Assembly (NCBI GenBank): GCA_907165275.2
Contig: OU015674.1
Location: 3,223,001-3,287,000 of the forward strand
DNA from: Zygaena filipendulae
Taxonomy: Eukaryota > Arthropoda > Insecta > Lepidoptera > Zygaenidae
Reading direction: 5' to 3'
Length of the DNA: 64,000 nucleotides
The translations under genes and the position numbers were made by a program. The notes beneath the pieces are model-generated. The model was given only the letters and a program-made list of their open reading frames with translations. It ran no database searches and was not told where the DNA came from. Every line of letters begins with the position of its first letter. Position 1 is the stretch's first letter. Of this stretch, positions 55,021 to 64,000 are shown one piece after another.

Positions 55021-56989
55021 TATAATTAATAATATGTGGTCCGGATGGCAATGCAATAATTTTTTTAACATGGAGCTGATCTGATGATGGAATCAGTTAT
55101 TATATACACGGTATTAAAAAAAAAAGCCCATGAGAACGCCATTTTAAAGAAGATTCAACTCTTATTAGGAAAATAAATATCCTCCAATGCAGCCATAGGT
55201 AGGATCACCGTTTTATAGAGTTAGTTCTCACAGCATACCTAGTACCTACATAAATAGGGTCGTCTTATCCGTTTGTGTCTTATTATCAACTTTATGCAAC
55301 ATGCTTCTTACGTAACTCTTCGCGTGTAATATCACTTTGTCCCAACTTTGAGTGACAGTTAACTTTGACGTAAGAATAACTTGTATTGCAGGTATTTTGT
55401 GTATTGTACAAATTGACAGGTATATATTGTGTACAATGTACATACCTATTATGTAAAGAAGTATCTTTACGAACAAACTTTTACATTTCCGCTCCACCAA
55501 TATAGGCCTCTCTACTACATGTATTGTCTATATTGCATTTTGCTTGACTGCGAAAAATTAAACACAAATGCCAAAAAACTGCCACTTCTGGCGGTTAGTT
55601 TGTCTCTTTTTTATCATCATCCAATTTAAATGCTGCAAAAATGATTTTTAAAAATTAGTTTAAACACGACATCTGGGACCTTACTCTTGAATATAATTTG
55701 AGGCTGATTTCGATTTTGATTTGACTTCGATTTGATTTCATCTCGATGTCATTTTAGTACATACTTTTGAGATCGATATCAAATCGTATTTGGAATCGTG
55801 TTAATGTCCAAAAATAACGTCCGACAAGTCAATAACACGACTCCTATATTGAAATCAAGAAATTTAACAGATAAATTCGATAGAGGCACGATCCCAAAGC
55901 TTCAAAAGTAGCAAAATTGAATTCCGTTTTGATCTCATTTCGAGCGTTCGATTTGATCCTAACAAGACGCCAAGAGTATGACCCTTACTCGAATGCGTCA
56001 AAAGTAAGCCGGCTGTTCATAATTTTTTTTTTTCTTTTTACCAAATTTAAGGTATTTTAAATCGATGTCTTCAAGACAACCTTTAGAAGTACGAAATTGA
56101 AGAGCGCAAAGTACCGCACCGGTGTACATAGTTGAGTCTTACTGTGGGATACATTCTTATGTTTTTATATGAAAATCATCGCATTGGGTCATGGGAGCGA
56201 CCCCATAACACCATGAGCGTCTACTATAATGTAGGGTGACCATGTCGTTCGTGTTATGAAGGGAAAGTTTCGCATAATATGTTTATATACGTCATTATCT
56301 AATGAATGTCACTTTACTCGTCTGTACTTAGCTACTAAGGTTAATATTCATCAAATAATACTCACAAATGTCCATTTGCAATTTTATAAAAAAAACCTTC
56401 GTCTAAATTCTTAATTCCTTTTACTTAGTTCGGTCAAATACATTTACCATTTTGATGTGCAATTGTCCATCCGTTGGCTATTTAAATAAATATTTGAACA
56501 CATTAATTCGAGTGAAAGTCGTTAATAACACCGACTGCAGACTTTAAGTACGTAACATAAATTTAAACTGTATAATTAAGTAAATATTTAACAATATTTA
56601 TGAAATATTCATTCGCTATAAAATAATTTGTAAAATGAATAATTTCAACTCGATTTACAAAAGTAACATTACATTTTATCAGAGCAGATATTTTTTATAC
56701 GAAACACTTAACACTTCAGCAAAGCTTACGGTAACGTTTTCTCTATAAAAATGTTAAGAGTGTATTCAGTGTATATAATATATATTGGTGCTTGTCTGGA
56801 CAATTAAAGTTCGCATGGTTTTTATTTGTCAATTAGAATATTTGATCGAACTAAGAGAGAGATGAGATTCATCGGTAAGGAATTTGTATGCTGTAATTTT
56901 ATAAATATAAATAAATAAGTTGAATACTACGGTCCTTTTATACTCCATTCTAATTTTGTTAGATTTATCTAAAAATAATTGAAATCATG
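55021..56989. other. No gene seen; possible miniature element at about 55670-55990
   Basis: The segment 55670-55990 has related ends (left 'ccttactcttgaat', right reverse 'gtcatactcttggcg') and internal 'gatttgatttc'-type iterations, suggesting a decayed inverted-repeat element. The rest is AT-rich without coding signals. Confidence 0.35.
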
Positions 56990-56994
56990 GTCAC

Positions 56995-57103
56995 ATAACA
57001 CATTAATACTCGGATGCGGCGTCGACACGGTACTGCGCGGGCGCATGTTATCGTCCATTGTTCCGTAAGACGATAGTGAAGTGCGTTTACTCACTTATCG
57101 ATA
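56995..57103 (-). promoter_or_regulatory. CpG-rich spot with DRE-like TATCGATA
   Basis: TATCGATA (57096-57103) is the DREF-binding element of insect housekeeping promoters. Directly downstream on the minus strand is AACAATGG at about 57060, opening a 29-codon frame (MDDNMRPRSTVSTPHPS and on). Weak donors in this frame (CGCA|GTACCG, CCGA|GTATTA) both leave phase 1. It could be the start of a minus-strand transcript, conceivably gene A. Confidence 0.3.
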
Positions 57104-57578
57104 TAAATTATAAGTAAATCAAGGTATTTATGTAATTTATTTGCAAAATAAATCGTTTTTAAAATTATGCATAGAATATTGATTGCATATTTACTATGTT
57201 ATAAATTATATCACATTATTTTAGGCATTTATCCAGTATAATTTTTGCAATCTATTCATAAATACAAATATTTCCGTTAATTTTTTTCTTCAACCTAATC
57301 ACAGATTCAACAGAATAGATAGATAAATTATTCTTATAGATTATTTTAAAAATATTTATTTAAATAATTAACTACCTAGGTACATAAAATTTTATGCAAT
57401 AATAACTTTTTACATAAATGACAAAAATTACACCTTAAAGTTTAAATACCCAACCGTTGCGGTGCAAAGGTGCTCATGAGGATAGCAGCATTGCCATGCT
57501 GGATAGTAATGGCTAAACTTTGCACCAAGAACGTGCGGGAAAGGGAGTCACCGCATTTATTTTAACTTATAATAATAA

Positions 57579-57767
57579 TAGCTGTGCCCCGCGGTTTCAC
57601 TAGCGGTAATTTCGGAGTTCTCGCGGAAATTCCGGGATAAAAAGTACCCTATGTCCTTCTCTACCCCTGACAACGTGCATGCCAAATTTCATCCACATCC
57701 GTTCAGCCGTTTTTGCGTGATTGAGTAACAAACATCCACACTTTCACATTTATAATATTAGTAGGAT
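57579..57767 (-). repeat. Interspersed GC-box repeat R1, best minus-strand copy
   Basis: It runs from 'agctgtgccccgcggtttca' to 'cacatttataatattagtag'. By eye it is nearly identical, in reverse, to 36303-36514, so both are young insertions. Confidence 0.85.
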
Positions 57768-58303
57768 AAAATAGTACCAATCAAAACAGAAATAGGTACT
57801 AAACAACGACTAAATATTATGGTATCGATATTTTCAACTCAGAATTCATATTTTAAGTATGACATCACTATTACCCAGTATGGTGTTAGCTAGCAACTCT
57901 ATATGGTGTTTTAAAGTGGATCACCGTTAGTGGCATACAAATTAGTTGGAACATACATAAACCAACAGAAATATACATTAAGTAGGTAGGCACATAATTA
58001 AACTAAAGTTTTTTAAACTATTCATTTACTTGCTCGTTTTGCCTTAGAATCATTTGAAAGATAACTATGCACAAATAGAATAAAATATTGCAAGCATGTG
58101 AGTAGTGTTGTGCCTATTTTATCGATACAACATTGGATTTAGCAGTAAAGTTGTTTATTTACATTTATTTTATGACGTGCATTTAATTTTAACGAACTAT
58201 CATGTACAGATTACACACTATGTACCTGTCGATTCTTGTAGACAGCTTTCACCACCTCATCTGTTTATCTGTATCAGTCGGTGAGATTAAATAATAGTTA
58301 TAA

Positions 58304-58470
58304 TACTAGCTATGCCCCGCGGTATCACCCGCGTGCATTCCGCAGGAACTACACAAAAAAATTTTGTCAAAAAAAATTTTGGGTTGCCACCCTTATCACC
58401 TAGGGTATAAAAAATAGCTTACGACCGTCTCTGAGACCTACCAAATACACACAAATTTTCAATAGATTCA
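58304..58470 (-). repeat. Interspersed GC-box repeat R4
   Basis: It begins 'actagctatgccccgcggta' and includes 'atcacctagggtataaaaaa', as in 54769-55020. It is truncated at its far end. Confidence 0.65.
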
Positions 58471-58620
58471 GACGTATTTCTGACTGGTATATTATGATCT
58501 CGTAAGAAACTTTACTATTATATCAGTTGTCAATTATCCGTAGTACAAGCTCTGCTTGGTTTGGGACCACGTGACGCCGTACGAAAATATCCAAACATAA
58601 TGATGATAACAGCGATATAA

Positions 58621-58790
58621 ATAAATAATAATAATAAATATAAATAAATAAATAATAATAATTCACTTCACAACACACAGATCTACTTGATCCCACACTA
58701 AGCTATGAGCTTGTGTCGTGGAAACCAAGCAAACGTGGTATATACTACATATTAAGTATTACATATTATACTATAGATATGTGAATAAAT
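58621..58790 (-). mobile_element. tRNA-derived SINE, 5'-truncated
   Basis: It has the conserved 3' half of the 51182-51445 SINE (reverse of 'acacagatctacttgatccc' and 'gtgtcgtggaaaccaagcaa'), ending in a long AAT-repeat tail at 58621-58661. The tRNA-like head is absent. A SINE/LINE-tail fragment is just before it (58545-58580). Confidence 0.78.
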
Positions 58791-58807
58791 ATGTATAAAT
58801 TTTTCTG

Positions 58808-59012
58808 TAGTACTAGCTGTTCCGCTGCGGTTTCACGAGTGGCAATTTCGGAGTTCCCGCGGGAATTCCGGGATAAAAACACCCTACGACACTCATGAAC
58901 ACTGTAGCATGCTATTGATAAAATAATTTGCAAAATCGATTAAGTAGATCCAGATATTACCCCCTACAACCTCACAAACTCACAAACGTTACCTCTTTAT
59001 ATTAGTATAGAC
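58808..59012 (-). repeat. Interspersed GC-box repeat R1
   Basis: It starts 'gtagtactagctgttccgct' and ends 'acctctttatattagtatag'. Full-length but diverged. Confidence 0.7.
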
Positions 59013-59279
59013 AATTCTTACCGTTTATTCCGTAAATTGTTCGTTTCTATTTAATACCACTTGTAGAATCAGAATGCTTACCTGTAAAAGAAAAGAAAAA
59101 ATTATGACAAACTTCATTACGTACGCTTTTCGGAATACTGTGATCAAACGCATTAAAAAACAATTGTGTTATCTAACAGTGAAAGAACAGTGATTATTGT
59201 ACATTTTATTAGGTTTTATTCTCTAAGTAATAATATGTTTATATTAACAATGAGTATATTTCCTAGAATGAGCAAATAA

Positions 59280-59478
59280 ATCCTTACTATTCAAATGCAA
59301 ATGTGAGTTTGTTTGTTTGTCTATTACGCTTTCACGCTTTAACGGCGTAACCAATCTTCATGAAATTCTGCATACACGTTATCATGGCTACAGAAAAGTA
59401 CATAGGGTACTTTTCATCCCGGAGTTCCTGCGGAAACTCCGAAATTTACGCAGGTGAAACCGCGGGAAGCAGCTAGTA
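59280..59478 (+). repeat. Interspersed GC-box repeat R1
   Basis: It contains 'acgctttcacgctttaacgg' and ends 'gcaggtgaaaccgcgggaag' with 'cagctagta'. Full-length. Confidence 0.75.
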
Positions 59479-59546
59479 ACTAAATAAATATTTTATCAGC
59501 AGCATAATATAGTAGAGTGATCATTTTGATTGTTGTGAGTATCGTA

Positions 59547-59625
59547 GATGGGTTTTGTTCCGGCGTTAATGGACGTCTATCGGGCATTTACTCTTAATGT
59601 CCGTAAATGCCGGACCAAAACCCAT
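59547..59625. repeat. Imperfect hairpin, about 31-bp arms
   Basis: The left arm begins gatgggttttgttccggcgt. The right arm, read in reverse complement, begins gatgggttttggtccggcat. About 26 of 31 positions agree, around a loop of roughly 18 nt. It has the size of a microRNA precursor, but it could equally be the fused ends of a small inverted-repeat element. Confidence 0.65.
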
Positions 59626-59941
59626 CTCTATTTATGAGTTAAAGCTATTTGAAGTTACATTTTTTGCCATTTTTTCCCATTAGGTACCACCGGAAAACGC
59701 ACATCCTACTCTATCTAGAGCTGGGTTACGCACTAGTGCTAAAAGACCTACATGGCGGTACTACTCGACTGGCACCCACCCTACGACCTACTAATTATAA
59801 TTCTAGACCGGTTCGATTCAATGTAGGTTTGTGGGGATGCCACTTTTTTCTGTTTTGATTTACAGAATTCTAGTAACACTTATTTAGGTGCGATAGAGGT
59901 ATTTTTGAGTGCAACCGACATGTGGCAGCTTCTAAATCCAT

Positions 59942-60115
59942 CGGTTGATTTCGGAGTTCCTGCGGGGATTCGGGGATTAAAGTAACATACGATATTCTTT
60001 TCTCTACCGCTGATAACGTGTATGCATAACATCATTACGGAGCGGAGTAGTTAAGGCGTGAAAGCATAAAAAACAAACAAACAAACCCATATTTCCGCTT
60101 ATAGTATTAGTATTA
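59942..60115 (-). repeat. Interspersed GC-box repeat R1 (head-to-head with next)
   Basis: Reverse R1 with 'tgcggggattcggggattaa' and 'gtagttaaggcgtgaaagca'. The GC box is decayed. Confidence 0.6.
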
Positions 60116-60225
60116 AATGCGAAAGTAACTCTGTCGGTCTGTCTTTCTGTCTGTTACGCTTTCATAAAATTTTGCATACAGTACGTTGTCAGGGGTACAG
60201 AAAAGAACATAGGGTAATTTTCTTC
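60112..60225 (+). repeat. Partial GC-box repeat R1
   Basis: A forward R1 start: 'tattaaatgcgaaagtaact', 'acgttgtcaggggtacagaa'. It is truncated before the box. It abuts the reverse copy at 59942-60115. Confidence 0.6.
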
Positions 60226-60992
60226 CCATAATTTCCCACTCTTTTCCCGTGGTACGGTTGAGTTGTCCGGTCAAACGGACTAATTTGCTCATTATATGTA
60301 CCTAATATACGTAATTATTGTGTAGGTTAAGTGAAAACAATATATTCACGAGCACGATTAGTGAAAATCCAAACAGAAAATCCTCAACGGATATCATGAC
60401 TATTATACTTTCTAAATCCTTTTGCGACGTAAGTGTGTGCTTGCGAAACCAGTTCTTGGGTTATGGCTGTGAAGATAGACGGATGCGACCCATTAGCAAT
60501 GTTAATACGATCCTCATTGCGTTGTACATGTGGCGACCAAACTATACCAATCGTGTACAGTAAGCTCCGTTTTTTTAACTGACACACATCTCGTACCACT
60601 TACGTACGGGTACATCATTCTTTTTATTTAGATATTAATTAAATAAGTTTTTAATTATTTGTAGAAGACAAAGGAGTTTATTGATTCACAACAATATATT
60701 ATAATTTATAATATAATAGTTTCTATTCCATTATTTCATATTTTTTACCCATATTATAGATACCTACTACCAGATGGACGGAGGATTTAATTATTCTCAT
60801 ATAGATTTTACATTCATATAATATTTCACGTCTTAGCACACGAATGTCTCACTATGAGGAAGATGAACCTTGAATCTTGAATCTACCTAACATTAACTTT
60901 ACCACTTCAACATCTCTATATCTAAACTTTAATATAAAGGTAGAATCCGCGATTCTGTGCATTGAATCTTTTTAAGAAAAATTGTCAGGGGG

Positions 60993-61199
60993 CGATAAAA
61001 AAAACCAACCACACTGTCTGTCTGTTCACAATAATCTCTGAATCTACTGAACGTATTGACATGCGGTTTTCACAGGTAGATTTCGCTTAGCCTGGAGCTA
61101 CATATGTGTAGGCTTTTTTTCATTTAAATCGGATGTCAGGAAAAAAGTTTTTATATAAAAACGTTTCACGCGGGTGAAACCGCGGGACACAGCTAGTAA
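60993..61199 (+). repeat. Interspersed GC-box repeat R3
   Basis: It contains 'gcggttttcacaggtagatt' and 'gcttagcctggagctacata' and ends 'ccgcgggacacagctagtaa'. It is the opposite orientation of 16910-17096 and the better preserved copy. Confidence 0.75.
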
Positions 61200-61603
61200 A
61201 TAAATAATCCTTTTCATATATTATGCGCGTCAATTCCTATTCCTTCCAAACGAGGTCCTCTGTCTGATACGACCCCGGACGACCTAATTGGACGATGTGC
61301 TGACTGACTGAAGTTGGAATTAAAAAGTCTCCATGAACAGTAGAATTAAATTCTACCTGTTACTTATTATTTGGATGATAGATAACATTAATTTACGCAG
61401 TCCACTGTACGTACAAGCTTACAAAGGGTGTCCATGTAACTTTCTATCGCTAATTTAATAAATTTATTGATCCTAAAGTTACGATGCCGAAATGAATGGT
61501 CCAGGTGGTTTTCTGATCTTTGAATTACGGCGTAAGTATTTTTTTTGATTTGATAATATCTTTATGACATTTTTGGGGCGCCAAAATTGTGTTATAATAA
61601 TCT

Positions 61604-61868
61604 TACACATAAATAAAATTGAAGTGTGTACTTGTTACATCCAAATAATAACCTTTTACTAAGGGCATGTGAAAGTGCATACAGTAAAGAAAAACCAATT
61701 TCTTAAAAAAATGCGCTGGTTTGTACCGGTTAATCTCCGAAGCGGTTGAACCGATTGCGACGGCACTTTCACTGACAGATAGCCGATGTTATAGGGAGTA
61801 ATTTAGGTTACTTAAGGCTTCCTGCGGGAATTCCGAAACTCATGTGGGTGGAATACGCACGGTAGTAT
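61604..61868 (+). repeat. Interspersed GC-box repeat R2
   Basis: It starts 'acacataaataaaattgaag' and includes 'ggcactttcactgacagata'. The end is decayed to 'gtgggtggaatacgcacgg'. Confidence 0.7.
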
Positions 61869-62544
61869 AATAATAATAATGCAATATTTTTTATAGTAAT
61901 AAAATTAACCTACTTTTCAGTTAACGAAGCAGTTTACCTATAAATATGTACCTAACTAAATCCGAAATAATACAGTAGCGGTCGCTCCAGATACTGATAT
62001 TAGTAATTACATATTTAAATTTAGGTACCTATTATTTAATCTGAATTCAATACCTGTAGACGGACAGACAGCTATTTGTCTTGTTCTAATTAACAATTGG
62101 AATAAGACTGTAGAATGTCCCCTTCACAAATGTATTATTAAAATATCAAGGTAATTCAGTTTATTTATTATTCTAAAACAAATGCTAACACTATATTATT
62201 AAAATACATAATAGATAGATACAAAAAGATAAAAATAATACGATTAATTTGATGAAATTACTAGGGTGATTTACTCCAGGTGAATTATGTCTACCGTACG
62301 AAAATTTAATAGCGGCTACGTAACGTTATGTCAAATCTCATGGTATTAATTAATTTTTTAAAGTATTTTCTTTTGTTCTCGTTCTTTAAACATATTTAGC
62401 AAAGGAAAGAGGAAAAAAAAATACCCGAATTAACTATACAAATAAAGGAATTAGAAACCTAAACAATATTTTAATATATGTTTTTTAGAGTTTAGTTTTT
62501 TTTGCATAGATAAGATAATTTACATTACCTACTTATCTTCTTTA

Positions 62545-62680
62545 TATATTAAAATGAATTGCTGTTCGTTTGTCTCGCTGAAACTCGAGAATGGCTGGAC
62601 CAATTTGACTAATTTTGATCTTGAAATATTAGTGAAAGTTCAAGGATGGTTTAAGAAATAAAAACGCATAAGAAACAAAA
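62545..62680 (+). repeat. Interspersed moth repeat fragment
   Basis: The stretch 'tcgctgaaactcgagaatgg' and 'ctggaccaatttgactaatt' resembles a dispersed moth repeat (from memory). It is a single fragment. Confidence 0.5.
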
Positions 62681-64000
62681 TTATTCATGTCTTTATTTCT
62701 TTTCGTAATAATGTTTATGTTATATTTTTAACCTTGAAATGTCCTCGGGTCAATATCACATCGCATGTTCCAATACCGATAAGCTACAATATATATCTGT
62801 AGCCAATTGATTTTGTAAAATATTTTGTAAAATATCAAAAGAAAAGGAGTTTATTGATCCCCATCAAAAAGATACAAGTAAATAAACGTTACAACTATTA
62901 CAAGTAATAATAATTTAACAAATAATTTGAAGGAGACGGAAGGCTGTGCTGTGTGGGGCCCAACTGGTATCTATCTCAGCATCAATAGGTACTTATTATT
63001 CACAGGAGTAGAAAAAGTCCTAAAAAAGATGATAATAAAGAGCAATTATAGGAATTAGGGACCGATGGATATGTATCAAATGTATTCTGTGAAATTACTA
63101 TCTAATAACTATAGGATTATGGATGTGGACCAAATAAAGAAGGTTGTATAGTAAGTGGACCTTATCATTTAGATGCTTTACCCACGAGCAATATGCACAC
63201 TGCACCTCCACCCGTTTCTTATTAAGCTAAAAGAGACAACTTCTAGAGACTTTACAAAAATAAGCAGAAGAACTCATTATAACATAAATATACATAATAT
63301 GAGGAAAACTTGTAGTTAGTAGTTGGCAGAACTTTTATTATTTCATATATTTCTGTTTATTCTAACGTTTTAAATACCTACCTGCGCCATGCATATCTGT
63401 GACCTTTTGACCGTCAAATATTGTTATTCCAATTAGAAAAACATTAGTAATTTTGTATAAAAAAACCAGTTTCCAAAACTAGTCGTTCGTACGTTTCATA
63501 GCGGAGAGACATTTCTCATAGTGTTGTGCCACTTTATCGATATTAATTCGTGCTTGTTCATGCAGGAGAAATAACAACGAACCTGACCCAGTAAGTACAG
63601 AGAAATTAGTATTCTTTTGGTGGAATAAGCAGAATATTTTTTGGAGATCAAAGAGCAAAGTAGGTAATTCTACTCTATATGAACGCGTAACTTTCTTCTG
63701 TCACTTTCTTTGATAAGAAAAGTTACAAAAATACTGTAATAGGTCTCGATAGAAAAAACTTTTTTTAAAAGCTTTTTTATAAAATAAGCTTATATTCAAA
63801 TGCGCTAAAAATAATAAATCATGCATTATTCAAAATAAAGTTGTATACAAAACAGCTCAATCGGTTGAAGATATCTGCTTCCAAATTGAGTTGCATGATT
63901 CCACCCGAACCCGATACATATGTAGGTACATACATTGCAAGTGGAATAAAAGCTTTTAAAATCGACTCAACTTAGTTCTTTAGCAGATTATTTGAGTAAT
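62681..64000. other. No gene seen
   Basis: AT-rich, with no open frame of note, no recognised repeat and no promoter-like base composition. Confidence 0.6.

Overview
The window is nuclear DNA from an insect, most probably a moth or butterfly. The evidence is AT-rich sequence, small exons with GT-AG introns, and a dense scatter of interspersed repeats that I recognise as lepidopteran (GC-rich boxes reading like 'CCGCGGGTGAAACCGCGG', a tRNA-derived SINE, and LINE 3' tails). The species call is an inference.

All convincing protein-coding sequence lies in the left 26 kb on the minus strand. Two very large mucin-like units sit head to tail. Gene A (26260 down to 18352) has a small exon followed by one 7.2-kb coding exon. 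It encodes about 2,400 residues rich in Thr, Ser and Pro, with six copies of an aromatic motif of the type TTYTYFTT, an Arg/Ser-rich basic block, furin-type sites and a poly-Gln run. Gene B (about 17402 down past the left edge) was rebuilt here exon by exon. It has an N-terminal part sharing the TFTYLTT motif, a 6.0-kb mucin exon, then EGF, SEA (split over two exons), calcium-binding EGF, EGF, one transmembrane helix, and a cytoplasmic tail of about 250 residues spread over seven exons. The tail runs off, or nearly off, the left end. Reading phase agrees at every junction from 15912 to 369, one of which needs a GC-AG intron. The order mucin-EGF-SEA-EGF-EGF-TM resembles vertebrate membrane mucins of the MUC3/12/17 group, so a role at an epithelial apical or cuticle-facing surface is a reasonable inference.

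A decayed Tc1-like transposon (13572-15123) sits in an intron of gene B. The right 38 kb (26-64 kb) has no gene I can defend. It holds a broken YqaJ-type gene (29076-30191), a broken THAP-domain gene (30606-30893), a pogo-like miniature element that still carries the start of its transposase (41698-42236), full and partial tRNA-SINEs, many short GC-box repeats, fold-back hairpins, and three GC-rich islands that could be promoters or first exons. One island (39037-39148) has an ATG, an open frame and a GTAAGT donor in the phase gene A needs, and is the best candidate for its missing 5' exon.
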